64,000 bases of DNA from Pseudomonadota bacterium. GTDB lineage: Bacteria; Myxococcota_A; UBA9160; SZUA-336. This document shows, piece after piece, positions 8,711 to 17,462 of this stretch. The stretch spans positions 1 through 64,000 of the forward strand of contig QJZC01000021.1 in the NCBI GenBank assembly GCA_003247575.1. The letters are read 5' to 3'. A model generated the notes under the pieces. It ran no database searches. It saw only the letters and a program-made list of their open reading frames with translations, and was not told where the DNA came from. Every line of letters begins with the position of its first letter. Positions within the stretch are counted from its first letter, which is position 1. The translations under genes were made by a program, and so were the position numbers.

Positions 8711-9330
8711 TCTGAGTACTCCCTGGTCGGTCTCTCGGTTGGATTCGAAGCGCTGGTTGGGGACTGTCCAGCGTTGCTGGTAGCATCCGGAGCGCGGAGC
8801 TCGAGAATCTGCCTGCTGGCCTCGAGCAGAGTGGATACGCGGTAGTCTGGACTCGAAGGTTGCTTCTCCGAGTAGCCACGGTCGATCCAGAAGGTCGTGC
8901 ATCCGACGCGTTGCCCGGCCTCGATGTCACGCCAGCGATCACCTACGAGGTAGCTCGCTCTCAAGTCGATTCCGTGACGTCTGGCCGCGGCTTCGAGCAT
9001 GCCCGTGCGTGGCTTTCGGCAGGCACAATCGTCGGCATCGGTGTGAAAGCAAACTTCGATGGAGTCGAGCGGAAGCGCTGCTCTCAGGTGGTCGTGGATG
9101 GCCTCGACGACTTCTAGGGATTGCTTCCCGGAGCCGACATCCGGCTGATTGGTGACGACGATCAGAGGCAGGCCGCAGCCTTTGAGCAATGCGAGCGCTG
9201 CTGGGACATCCGGAAGGATGCGGAGAGCTTCGACACTCTCCGGCGGATAGCTACGGCCGCCCCGCAAGATGACGTCGTTCAGGACTCCGTCCCGATCGAG
9301 AAGGACGCCGGATCGAGGGTTTGCTCCCAC
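8707..9330 (-). CDS. gmhB: D-glycero-D-manno-heptose 1,7-bisphosphate phosphatase (HAD, GmhB type)
   Basis: 207 residues of the HAD-IIIA class. Motif I is LLDRDGVLN, motif II is VVTNQ, and motif IV lies in YLVGDRWRDIEAG. The segment DDCACRKPRTGML carries the cysteine/histidine zinc-loop region characteristic of GmhB-like heptose and histidinol phosphatases. The reaction removes the C7 phosphate between the kinase and nucleotidyltransferase steps of heptose activation. The start is GTG with GGAAG about 10 bases upstream. It is the promoter-proximal gene of the operon. No GmhA isomerase is present in the window. Confidence 0.85.
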   Translation of the reverse strand: MGANPRSGVLLDRDGVLNDVILRGGRSYPPESVEALRILPDVPAALALLKGCGLPLIVVTNQPDVGSGKQSLEVVEAIHDHLRAALPLDSIEVCFHTDADDCACRKPRTGMLEAAARRHGIDLRASYLVGDRWRDIEAGQRVGCTTFWIDRGYSEKQPSSPDYRVSTLLEASRQILELRAPDATSNAGQSPTSASNPTERPTREYSE

Positions 9331-9447
9331 GCGGATAGATCTTCCAGTGGGGGGGGATGCCAGACTTGGGACGAGGCTCGAGGAACTCTCGGGAGTGAGT
9401 CACTCGAATGTTCGGTGACCCTGGCCCGTTCGGGGAAGAGAAACAAA

Positions 9448-9476
9448 CGTATCCCCAACGCAGTGCGCGATGTCAA
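9448..9476 (-). promoter_or_regulatory. Sigma70-type promoter of the heptose operon
   Basis: On the minus strand a perfect TTGACA (9471-9476) is followed after 17 bp by GATACG (9448-9453). Transcription would start near 9441, leaving about 110 nt of leader before the GTG of the gmhB-like gene. The -35 is exact; the -10 is only a partial match. Confidence 0.55.
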
Positions 9477-9511
9477 TGCGGGGTGCGGGGATCCGCTCTG
9501 ATTGTGGCGGA

Positions 9512-10648
9512 CTAGCCTCCGCTGTGCAGGACCTCGGCGATCTGATCGCAGATCTTGTGGCAGGTTGTGCTGGGTAGCTCCGGCCAGATGGGAAGGCACA
9601 GGACTTCGCGGGCAGCCCGCTCCGCTTCGCTCAGGTTGGTGGGCTTCTGCTCGAATACGTCGAACCCGTGCAGCGGAACGGGATAGTGCACCACGCTCGT
9701 GACGCCCCTGTCCTGAAGAGAGCTCTGGAGTGCATCACGTTGACCGTGAAGCACCCGAAGTGTGTATTGATGATAGACGTGGCGCGCTCCTGGTCGCTCA
9801 CTCGGGGGAACGAGTTCTGCAACCTGTCCGAGACGCTTCGTATAGATCTGCGCGATCGAACGCCTCTGATCGTTCCAGCGATCGAGCTGGCGGAGCTTGA
9901 TCCGGAGGATCGCGGCTTGCAGCTCGTCGAGCCGCGACGTGTATCCGAAGTGTGCGTGGTGGTAGCGATCCACCTGGCCGTGGTTGCGAAGAAGACGAGC
10001 CTGATCGGCTACGTCCTTTCGATGAGTGACCAGCAAGCCGCCGTCTCCGAAAGCACCCAGGTTCTTCGATGGAAAGAACGAGAAGCCGGCTGCATCGCCG
10101 AAGGACCCGACCTTGCGCCCTGCCATCGCGGAGCCGAACGCCTGCGCTGCGTCCTCGATCACCAGTAGCTGGTGGCGCGCGGCGAGCGCCACCAGCGGCT
10201 CGATGTCGGCAGGCTGACCGTAGAGGTGCACGGGTAAGATCGCCCGCGTTCTGGGTCCGATCGCCTCTTCGACTCGGTCTGGGTGCAGACAATAGTGGTC
10301 AGGCTCGATGTCGACGAAGACCGGAGTCGCGCCTACGGCGCGGATCGCTTCGCCTGTAGCAAAGAAGGTGAACGGCGAGGTGATCACTTCGTCGCCGCTT
10401 CCGATCCCAAGAGCTCGCAGCGCGATGGTCAACGCATCGGTCCCGGATGCGACGCCGACGGCGTGCTCCACTCCGAGATATTCGGCAGCCTCCCGCTCGA
10501 ACGCGTCGACCTCCGGCCCGAGGATGAAGCGCGTCGAGCGCACGACGCGCATGATGGCTTCGCGGAACTCCTCGAGGTGGGCCTCCACCTGAGGAGTGAG
10601 GTCGAGCATCGGGACCGCTTCTTGCGAGCTTGCCTTCGGGGTGGTCAT
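9512..10648 (-). CDS. DegT/DnrJ/EryC1/StrS sugar aminotransferase
   Basis: 378-residue PLP enzyme of the sugar aminotransferase family. Clear motifs are VGVASGTDALTIAL, the PLP-contacting VIEDAAQAFG, and the Schiff-base lysine in SFFPSKNLGAFGDGG. These enzymes transfer an amino group from glutamate to a 3- or 4-keto nucleotide sugar for surface polysaccharides. It lies about 180 bp upstream of the heptose operon in the same direction, separated from it by that operon's promoter, so it may be its own unit. It is the intact counterpart of the degenerate homologue at 60518-62095. Confidence 0.92.
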   Translation of the reverse strand: MTTPKASSQEAVPMLDLTPQVEAHLEEFREAIMRVVRSTRFILGPEVDAFEREAAEYLGVEHAVGVASGTDALTIALRALGIGSGDEVITSPFTFFATGEAIRAVGATPVFVDIEPDHYCLHPDRVEEAIGPRTRAILPVHLYGQPADIEPLVALAARHQLLVIEDAAQAFGSAMAGRKVGSFGDAAGFSFFPSKNLGAFGDGGLLVTHRKDVADQARLLRNHGQVDRYHHAHFGYTSRLDELQAAILRIKLRQLDRWNDQRRSIAQIYTKRLGQVAELVPPSERPGARHVYHQYTLRVLHGQRDALQSSLQDRGVTSVVHYPVPLHGFDVFEQKPTNLSEAERAAREVLCLPIWPELPSTTCHKICDQIAEVLHSGG

Positions 10649-10693
10649 GGAGCGCAGCTTACCGCGTCCTCGAGGCTGCAGCCACGTCCGCTT

Positions 10694-11842
10694 CTAGTCG
10701 GTGTGTTCGGGCCAGTCGAAGCATCGACCGGCGACTCGCTCGATCTCTGCGCGCAGCTCGCCCTGGAAGCGTCCGAGACCGAAGCGCTGCGCGTGCGCGC
10801 GGATCGCCCGAGGCTCGAAGTCGTTTCGGTGGCGCTCGAAGTTCAGTACGGCCTCGGCGAGGGCTGCTGCATCGGGTCGATCGAACCAGATCCCCGTCGG
10901 GAGGTGGCCGTCGCAAGCATGCAGGGGTACGACCGTCTCGGTCGCACCCCCGCGACCGAAGGCGATGACCGGCCGCCCGGCAGCCTGAGCTTCGAGCGCG
11001 ATGATGCCGAAGTCCTCCTCCTGCGGATAGACCAGCGCTCTCGCACGCTGATAGAGCGAGACCAGCTCCGCATCACTGACTCGGCCCAGGAAATGGACGT
11101 TGCTCGGGGCGTCCTGTGCCAGCTCGGCGCGCGTGGGTCCATCTCCCGCGACCACGAGCTTGCGGCCGAGCTTGGCGAAGGCCTCGAGCGCCAGCCGTTC
11201 TCGCTTGTAGGGGACGAACCCCCCGACCAGGAGGTAGAAGTCCTCCGGGGGCTTCTCGGCGAGAGGAATGCGCGCGACGTCTACCGGGGGATAGACCAGG
11301 CCGGCCTCGCGGCCGTAGTGTTCGCGAATGCGTGCTGCAACCGTCTTGGAGATGGCCGTGAAGTGGGTGACCCGTTCGGGTGTAGAGGTGCGGCGGTCCC
11401 AGTACCTCAGGTAGCCGATCAGCGGCGCCGCCAGGCGCCGCCTGGCACCGTGTCCGAGATAGGCGTCGATCTGGTCCCAGATGTAGCGCATCGGGGTCAT
11501 GCAGTAACACAGATGTGGGACGCCGCGCGGGACTTGGATCCCCTTGGCGACCGCATGGCTCGTCGAGATTACGAGATCGCACTCTTCGAGCCGGAAGCGT
11601 TCGATGGCCCACGGGAACAGTGGCAACAGCTTTCTGTAGTGCCGCGCGGCGGCCGGAAGGTACGAGAGTGGGCTCGGATGGATATCGAGGGCCTCGATCG
11701 CGGGGCTGGTCGAGTCGGGAACGTGAACGAGTGTGTAGAGAGGGGCGCCAGGGAACCAGAGTGCGAGCTGGTGAAGCAGCCTCTCTCCGCCGCGCATCCC
11801 GGTGAGCCAGTCGTGAACCAGGGCGACTCGCATGTCAAACAC
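10694..11842 (-). CDS. Glycosyltransferase family 4
   Basis: 382 residues from GTG at 11842, or 379 from ATG at 11833; neither has a strong ribosome site. The N-terminus MRVALVHDWLTGMRGGERLL and the C-terminal EDFGIIALEAQAAGRPVIAFGRGGATETV, containing the retaining E-x7-E motif, are typical of GT4 enzymes, closest in style to mannosyltransferases of the WbaZ group. It would transfer a sugar from a nucleotide donor to a lipid-linked glycan at the inner membrane. It sits 45 bp upstream of the aminotransferase gene and may share its transcript. Confidence 0.9.
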   Translation of the reverse strand: MFDMRVALVHDWLTGMRGGERLLHQLALWFPGAPLYTLVHVPDSTSPAIEALDIHPSPLSYLPAAARHYRKLLPLFPWAIERFRLEECDLVISTSHAVAKGIQVPRGVPHLCYCMTPMRYIWDQIDAYLGHGARRRLAAPLIGYLRYWDRRTSTPERVTHFTAISKTVAARIREHYGREAGLVYPPVDVARIPLAEKPPEDFYLLVGGFVPYKRERLALEAFAKLGRKLVVAGDGPTRAELAQDAPSNVHFLGRVSDAELVSLYQRARALVYPQEEDFGIIALEAQAAGRPVIAFGRGGATETVVPLHACDGHLPTGIWFDRPDAAALAEAVLNFERHRNDFEPRAIRAHAQRFGLGRFQGELRAEIERVAGRCFDWPEHTD

Positions 11843-11907
11843 GTAGCGCGCACCCTGGTTTTTGCCACCCCGCCGGGCCGGAGCCGCACGGATGCGGTAC
11901 GCGTGGG

Positions 11908-12573
11908 CTATGCAACCGTGGCCTTGAGCTTGGCCTTGTTGTCCTCGATGACGACCTTGAACTTCACCTTGGTATCGGCACCCCGTTTGGCGCGGATCGC
12001 CTCGGTCTGTCGCTTGACCAAGGCCGCAAGGCGTTCGCGCGTCAGATCGCCTGCACCCTGCCCGGTGCGGCTCCGCGCCGAGAGCAGTGCTCCGTGCAGC
12101 TGGTCGAGCGCCGAGCCGGCGGGTTTTGCTGGGGCTCGGCTGGTTCCACTACTCGTACGCGGCTCTCCCTTTGCTGGCGCGGTTCCGCGCCGCGCGGCGA
12201 GCGCCTGCTCTTCGCGCTCCAGCTGCGCGATCTCGCGCATGCGCTCTTCCTCTTCCTGAGCCTGGAGTTTGAGCTTGAACTGATGGCCCTTGTACGTGCC
12301 CGCCTCCATCTCGCGCAAGGTGCGTCCCCACTGCTGTTGCTGGGACTGGAAGCGAGCATTGAGTGAGTTGAAGCGAAACTTGATCGCCGAGTTCCGCGGC
12401 GGGGTACTCATGAAGCGGTTGACGACTTTCTGTACCTTCCCGCGCAGCACGAGTGGCTCGCGTCGGAGCACTCCGCGAAAGAACTGTTCGTACTCGATGC
12501 GCAGGCGCTTCAGGTTGAGATCGAGCTCCGCGAGCTCCTCTTCGATCTCGCGGTTGTCGCGAAAGCCTCTCAT
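11908..12573 (-). CDS. MXAN_5187 C-terminal-domain family protein
   Basis: 221 residues, strongly charged and helical at both ends. The N-terminal half (ELDLNLKRLRIEYEQFF, then NSAIKFRFNSLNARFQ, then REMEAGTYK) matches the conserved core I recall for the myxobacterial MXAN_5187 C-terminal family. A Glu/Arg-rich coiled coil (about 105-130) and an Ala/Pro linker follow. The C-terminal 70 residues (LTRERLAALVKRQTEAI) form a second conserved block. There is no signal peptide or membrane segment. Function is unknown. The family assignment is from memory of conserved text, and it helps point to a deltaproteobacterial or Myxococcota-like host. Confidence 0.72.
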   Translation of the reverse strand: MRGFRDNREIEEELAELDLNLKRLRIEYEQFFRGVLRREPLVLRGKVQKVVNRFMSTPPRNSAIKFRFNSLNARFQSQQQQWGRTLREMEAGTYKGHQFKLKLQAQEEEERMREIAQLEREEQALAARRGTAPAKGEPRTSSGTSRAPAKPAGSALDQLHGALLSARSRTGQGAGDLTRERLAALVKRQTEAIRAKRGADTKVKFKVVIEDNKAKLKATVA

Positions 12574-12683
12574 GTCTCCAGGCCATCGGCGTATGCATCG
12601 CTGTCCTTGAATGGTGCTCTGCGAGCCCGATCGTGCGCTGCACTGCCCGCGCGGCCATGTGAGGGCGCTCCGGACGGCCAGGG

Positions 12684-13448
12684 CTAGTCCGACGCCGCAT
12701 CGAGCTCTCCGAGCCCCAGAATCAGGTCGATCGCTGCGCGTAAGCTGCCGGTGCCTTGCGCTAGCAGGGTGCTTTCCGCTGGAGAGGGGTGGGCGATTGC
12801 TGGATTCGGTTCCTCGGGTACGGGACCGAGATGCGGGAGTTCCCCCAGGATTGGGGCGGGGCAGTTTGCGAGCAGCCAGCCCAGATTCTGACGGTCGGGA
12901 GCCGAGAGGGTGGGGGTATCGTGGCAGATGACGACCCCCAGGACCTCGACACCGCGCCGCTCGGCTTCACCGAGACTGAGCAAGGTGTGGTTGATCGTTC
13001 CGAGCCGCGCTCGGGCAACGAGTAGGAGCGGTGCGTTCCAACGCCGCGCCAGCTCGAGCATGTCGGTATCGTCGTCGAGGGGGACACGCAGGCCGCCTGC
13101 CGCTTCGATCAGGGCGATGTCGCCGTGCTCGCGGGCCTCGCGGAAGCACGCGTCGAGCCACGAGAGGTCGAGCTTCGAGCTCGCGTCCTGCGCCGCCACC
13201 ACAGGGGCGGATGGCAGAGGCAGAGCATAGGCACAAATGCGATCGATCGGGCGCGGGTCGCGCGCGGCTTCCGCGAGTGCGAGAGCGTCCAAGGGCCGCA
13301 GCTCCCCGTTGGTTGATTTGCAGCCCGTTTCCACGGGCTTGAAGACGCGTACCTGGCGTCCGCAATTGCGCAGCGCGATGGCAAGGGTGCGCGTAACGGT
13401 AGTCTTGCCACATCCGGTGTCGGTTCCTCCGACGAAGACGGCGCGCAT
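12684..13448 (-). CDS. bioD: Dethiobiotin synthase
   Basis: 254 residues with the BioD P-loop GGTDTGCGKTTVTRTLA at the N-terminus and the family segment VFKPVETGCK, whose Lys contacts substrate. AAGGLRVPLDDDTDMLELA supplies the second phosphate and metal region. It closes the ureido ring of dethiobiotin from 7,8-diaminononanoate, CO2 and ATP. The gene follows bioA on the same strand after 77 bp, completing a bioF-bioA-bioD order. Confidence 0.95.
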   Translation of the reverse strand: MRAVFVGGTDTGCGKTTVTRTLAIALRNCGRQVRVFKPVETGCKSTNGELRPLDALALAEAARDPRPIDRICAYALPLPSAPVVAAQDASSKLDLSWLDACFREAREHGDIALIEAAGGLRVPLDDDTDMLELARRWNAPLLLVARARLGTINHTLLSLGEAERRGVEVLGVVICHDTPTLSAPDRQNLGWLLANCPAPILGELPHLGPVPEEPNPAIAHPSPAESTLLAQGTGSLRAAIDLILGLGELDAASD

Positions 13449-13525
13449 AGAGTAGCCTCCAGGAGTCCGGAGTCAGAGAGGGCAGCCGAGCCCGATGGGG
13501 CAGATCGGGTGCAGGATGCAGTCCA

Positions 13526-14872
13526 CTAGCAACCGACGACCTGAGGGATGCACGCTTCGAGACCCTCCACGATCTGATCGATCTCCTCCGGGGTGACCGA
13601 GAGCGGAGGCATCAACACGATCGTGTCCCCGAGCGGGCGCAGAATGACGCCGTGCTGGCGCATGGCCATGCAGACCCAGTGACCCACTCTATCCTCCGGG
13701 TCGAAGCGCTCGCGTGTTGCGCGATCGCGGACGAGCTCGATGCCCACCATCAGCCCTCGCTGCCGGATCTCTCCTACCGCATCGAGCTTCGCTAGCCGCG
13801 CGAGGCCCGAAGCCAGCTGCGCGCTGCGCTCGGCCACTCGTTCCAGCACCGGCTCGCGCTCGAATACGTCGAGATTGGCTATGGCTGCTGCGCAGCCCAA
13901 TGCGTTTCCGGTATACGAGTGGCCATGAAACAGCTGTTGGCCGGCGGACGTAGGCGCCAGGAACATCTCGAAGATGCTCTCTGTGCTGAGGGTCGCTGCG
14001 AGCGGGAGGAAGCCGGCCGTCAGGCCCTTGGCGAGCGCGAGCAGATCCGGGGTGACTCCCTCGTGGTCGCAGGCAAACATCTTGCCGGTACGCCCAAAAC
14101 CGGTAGCGACCTCGTCCACGATGAGCAGCACTCCGTGTCGATCGCAGAGCTCGCGAGCGCGTCGGAGCCAGCCGTCCGGGAGCAGCAGCATGCCGCCAGC
14201 GCCCTGGACCAGTGGCTCGACGATCAAGCCCGCCACGCACTCGCCGCGCTCGCGAAGCAGCCCCTCGAGGGACTCGAGGCAATGGATGTTGCACTGGGGA
14301 TACGTCTTGCCGTAGGGGCAGCGATAGCAGGGAGCGTTGTGTGCGCGTAGGCTCGGGAACGTCAGTGGACCGAAGCGCGCGTGGAATGCGTCGATGCCTC
14401 CCACGGAGACGGCGCCCAGGGTATCGCCGTGGTAGCCGTCTTCGAGGCATACGAACAGAGTGCGTTGTGACTCTCCGCGCAGCTGCCAGTATTGGAACGC
14501 GATCTTCAGGGCGACCTCGACGGCGGTGGCGCCATTGTCGCTGTAGAAGACGCGGCTGAGTCCCGGCGGAGCGACGCGGACGAGCCGCTCGGCCAGCTCG
14601 ATCGAGGGTTCGCACGACAGGCCGAGCAAGGTGGAGTGCGCGACCCGATCCAGCTGGCGATGTAGCGCACTCACGATGTGGGGGTGATCGTGCCCGTGCA
14701 CGTTGACCCACATCGACGAGATGCCATCGAGGTAGCGGTTGCCCTGTGTATCGATCAGGTGATTGCCCTCGGCGCGCTCGATCACGATCGGGTTTCCGTC
14801 CATCCAGTCGGACATCTGGGTGAAGGGGTGCCAGATGAATCTGCGAGCGCGGTCGTCGTACGCTTCGCTCAC
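13526..14872 (-). CDS. bioA: Adenosylmethionine-8-amino-7-oxononanoate aminotransferase
   Basis: 448 residues, the usual BioA length. It opens with the WHPFTQMSDW signature, has SSMWVNVHGHDHP, the PLP contact IVDEVATGFGRTG and the lysine in LALAKGLTAGFLPLAATL. It converts KAPA to 7,8-diaminononanoate using S-adenosylmethionine as amino donor. The ATG overlaps the stop of bioF as ATGA, so the two products are probably made in a fixed ratio. Confidence 0.96.
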   Translation of the reverse strand: MSEAYDDRARRFIWHPFTQMSDWMDGNPIVIERAEGNHLIDTQGNRYLDGISSMWVNVHGHDHPHIVSALHRQLDRVAHSTLLGLSCEPSIELAERLVRVAPPGLSRVFYSDNGATAVEVALKIAFQYWQLRGESQRTLFVCLEDGYHGDTLGAVSVGGIDAFHARFGPLTFPSLRAHNAPCYRCPYGKTYPQCNIHCLESLEGLLRERGECVAGLIVEPLVQGAGGMLLLPDGWLRRARELCDRHGVLLIVDEVATGFGRTGKMFACDHEGVTPDLLALAKGLTAGFLPLAATLSTESIFEMFLAPTSAGQQLFHGHSYTGNALGCAAAIANLDVFEREPVLERVAERSAQLASGLARLAKLDAVGEIRQRGLMVGIELVRDRATRERFDPEDRVGHWVCMAMRQHGVILRPLGDTIVLMPPLSVTPEEIDQIVEGLEACIPQVVGC

Positions 14873-15978
14873 GGCGCCGCCTCGGCTCGGAAGGCGTCGC
14901 TATTCGCCAGGTCGATCAGTGCGGAGGTGCACGAGTCGATGTCGGACTCTCGATGCGCGCACGTAGGCGTCAGGCGTAAGCGCGCCGAGCCTTCCGCGAC
15001 CGATGGATAGCGAATTCCTTGTACGTAGATGCCTCGCTCCAGCGCCGCTTCGCACAGCTGCATCGTGCGCCGCGAAGTTCCCAGGATGAGCGGTACGATC
15101 TGTGTCGTGCTGCGTCCTGTGTCGAGCCCAGCCGCGCGCAAGCCTGCACGCAGTCGCTCGGCTCGCGCTTGCAGTCGCTCGCGTCGCTCCGGCTCGTTCC
15201 TTACGATTTCGAGTGCTGCGAGCGCCGCTCCGACCGCTGGGGGTGCGATGGCGCAAGTGAAGATGAAGCTGCGCGAGCGGTTGATGAGCCAATCGCGGAG
15301 CGCCTCTCCGCACGCCACGAACGCTCCGAAGCTTCCGAACGCCTTTCCCAGATTCCCGATCAGTGCATCGACCTGTACACCAGCGCACTCCGTCGCGCCC
15401 CGTCCGGACGTGCCGAGAGTGCCGATGCCGTGAGCGTCGTCGACCACGACCCAGCAATCGTACTCGCGCGCGATCGGAACGAGGGCTGCTAGTGGAGCAA
15501 CGTCCCCATCCATGCTGTACACGCCGTCCACGACGACGACGCGTCGCCCCCGCGGCGGGAGTGCTCGCAACACACGCTCGAAGTCCTCGACGTCGTTGTG
15601 CTCGAAGATGTAGGTCTTTGCGCCACTTAGCCGGCAGGCGTCGATGATGCTCGCGTGGTTGAGTGAATCGCTCACGAGCGCATCCTCTGGGCCACAGAGC
15701 GCCGTCAGCACACCGAGGTTGGCCATGTACCCGGTGCTGAAGAGCAGCGCGTGCGCGTAGCCGAGGAATCTGGCGAGCCTGTGCTCCAGGTCTTCGTGCA
15801 GGGTCAGATTGCCGCTGATCAAGCGCGCCCCTCCCGCAGCGGCACCGTAGCGATCCAGTGCTGCGTGCGCGCCCGCGAGCACGCGCGCGTCGGAAGCCAA
15901 ATCGAGGTAGTTCGCGCCCGCGAGCATCAGTGCCGAGCGTCCGTCGACCTGCATGCGGGGGCCCTGAAGCCCCTCCAC
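14869..15978 (-). CDS. bioF: 8-amino-7-oxononanoate synthase, start codon uncertain
   Basis: PLP-dependent alpha-oxoamine synthase. The PLP lysine is in IGNLGKAFGSFGAFVACG, and VVVDDAHGIGTLG and STGYMANLGVL are family motifs. It condenses pimeloyl-thioester with alanine. The GTG at 15978 gives 369 residues but cuts off conserved N-terminal sequence: the same frame upstream encodes a typical BioF start (ELRRALGELEQADRLRSLRRV). No ATG, GTG or TTG occurs there before an in-frame TAA. A CTG at 16119, 7 bases after GAAGGG, would give 416 residues; ATC at 16056 would give 395. The real start is probably upstream and non-canonical. Confidence 0.9.
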   Translation of the reverse strand: MEGLQGPRMQVDGRSALMLAGANYLDLASDARVLAGAHAALDRYGAAAGGARLISGNLTLHEDLEHRLARFLGYAHALLFSTGYMANLGVLTALCGPEDALVSDSLNHASIIDACRLSGAKTYIFEHNDVEDFERVLRALPPRGRRVVVVDGVYSMDGDVAPLAALVPIAREYDCWVVVDDAHGIGTLGTSGRGATECAGVQVDALIGNLGKAFGSFGAFVACGEALRDWLINRSRSFIFTCAIAPPAVGAALAALEIVRNEPERRERLQARAERLRAGLRAAGLDTGRSTTQIVPLILGTSRRTMQLCEAALERGIYVQGIRYPSVAEGSARLRLTPTCAHRESDIDSCTSALIDLANSDAFRAEAAP

Positions 15979-16140
15979 GCGTCGCAGAGAGCGAAGCCGA
16001 TCGGCCTGCTCGAGTTCTCCGAGTGCGCGCCGTAGCTCGTGCTCGTGCTGCTCGATGGCGACGTTCGACGAGGTCGCTCGTCCACGTGGTGAATGGGCAT
16101 TAACTGCTCGATTTTCCAGGGCTTTTCCCTTCTTTGTGCT

Positions 16141-16170
16141 TTGACACGACGTACGTTAGAGCGCTAGACT
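16141..16170 (+). promoter_or_regulatory. Promoter of polyprenyl synthase gene
   Basis: Perfect TTGACA at 16141-16146, an 18-bp spacer and TAGACT at 16165-16170 (4 of 6 matches to TATAAT). Predicted start is near 16177, only about a dozen bases before the ATG at 16189, so the message would be almost leaderless. The site overlaps the region that should encode the bioF start on the other strand. Confidence 0.6.
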
Positions 16171-16188
16171 CCGCGAACTGATCCGGGG

Positions 16189-17409
16189 ATGCAAGAGCGG
16201 CCCGGAACTTGGAACGGTATGCCTACGCAGATGAAATCACCGCACGAACCGCAAAGCGGTCCCGAGACGTCCTCTCGAGCGAGCGACTCTCGCCCGAGCG
16301 AGAACGTGGAGCCAGGCGTGGAGCCGATTGCAATCGACGGCATCATCCAACCGGTCGCCGAGGAGCTACGTCAGGTCGAGCGCACCCTGCGGGAGGGTAC
16401 AGAATCCTCGGCGTCGATGGTGGGGCGTATCGGGGAGCACGTCTTCTCTGGGGGAGGCAAGCGCGTGCGTCCGGCCTTGGTCCTGCTGTCCGCGCGAATG
16501 TGCGGCTATCGCGGGCCGCGAGCGATTCAGATCGCGGCTGCGGCTGAGCACTTGCACACGGCGACCTTGATCCATGACGACGTCGTCGATGGGGCTCCAC
16601 TGCGCCGCGGGCGTCAGAGCGCTCCGGCGCGCTTCGGGCCGCGGCTGTCGATTCTCGTGGGCGACTTTCTTTACGCAGTCTGCTGCCAAATGCTAGTCGA
16701 AGACGGCAGCCCCGATATTCTCGCGATCTTCTCGGAATCCATCCGCAGCATGGCCGAAGGAGAGGTGCTTCAGCTTCAGCACAGTTTCGATCCCTCGATC
16801 TCGGAGGCGCGCTATATCGAGGTCATCGAGCGCAAGACAGCAACCTTGATCGCTGCCTGCAGCGAGGCAGGTGCGATTCTCGGAGGGGTGACGCGTTCCG
16901 AGCGTCGCGCGCTGCGGGAATACGGGCGCGAGATCGGAGTTGCTTTCCAGCTGACGGACGATGCGCTCGACTATCGAGGGAGCGGCAGCGAGACGGGCAA
17001 GACGTGCTTCGCGGACGCCGCCGAAGGCAAGATCACCCTGCCGCTGATCGCGACCCTGAAACGCTGCAGTGTCGGTGAGCGCGAGCAGATCGTGTCGCTG
17101 CTCAAGGCGCGCGCAGGCAGCTCGGCGGCATTGCCGGGTCGTCCTGGCGGCGATGCCGACCCGCGGCCGGGCGCTCCCGCGGTTGCCGCGCTCCCGGCAG
17201 AGCTCGAGGGCGCACGCACCGGTGACGTGGACGCCGACCTCGCCTGGGTCGCAGGTCAGGTCGAGCTCCATGGCGGCGTCGAGTTCACCCTCGCACGCGC
17301 GAGAGACTGCGCGCGACGGGCGGCAGAGCGCATCGAGCCCTTCGTCGCTTGCGAGGCCAAGCAGAGCCTTCTGGATCTGGCTCAGTTCGTCGTTCGTCGC
17401 CGAACCTGA
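16189..17409 (+). CDS. Trans-polyprenyl diphosphate synthase (octaprenyl/nonaprenyl type)
   Basis: 406 residues. The two aspartate-rich metal sites are present: LIHDDVVDGAPLRRG (first) and QLTDDALDY (second), with GGGKRVRPALVLLSARM near the start. The enzyme elongates isopentenyl diphosphate units for quinone side chains or lipid carriers. It is longer than the usual 320-330 residues because of a roughly 50-residue N-terminal tail and a Gly/Pro/Ala-rich insertion around residues 305-340, before the last helices. Internal ATGs at 16219 and 16231 are alternative starts; all lie before the conserved region. Confidence 0.9.
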   Translation: MQERPGTWNGMPTQMKSPHEPQSGPETSSRASDSRPSENVEPGVEPIAIDGIIQPVAEELRQVERTLREGTESSASMVGRIGEHVFSGGGKRVRPALVLLSARMCGYRGPRAIQIAAAAEHLHTATLIHDDVVDGAPLRRGRQSAPARFGPRLSILVGDFLYAVCCQMLVEDGSPDILAIFSESIRSMAEGEVLQLQHSFDPSISEARYIEVIERKTATLIAACSEAGAILGGVTRSERRALREYGREIGVAFQLTDDALDYRGSGSETGKTCFADAAEGKITLPLIATLKRCSVGEREQIVSLLKARAGSSAALPGRPGGDADPRPGAPAVAALPAELEGARTGDVDADLAWVAGQVELHGGVEFTLARARDCARRAAERIEPFVACEAKQSLLDLAQFVVRRRT

Positions 17410-17462
17410 GCGAGAAGCTCCTCACCCCGCTCACCCCAACGAGTGCAAGAGGAGAGATCGAA

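Noticed and set aside
10283..12259. 658-codon plus-strand open frame
   Set aside because: It runs antisense to the aminotransferase, GT4 and MXAN_5187-type genes, all with strong motifs, and its product has no recognisable domain. Long antisense frames are expected in such GC-rich DNA.
12574..16140. Biotin regulator site or riboswitch for the bio genes
   Set aside because: I looked for a BirA-type dyad or structured leader around the bioF start and found none that was convincing.
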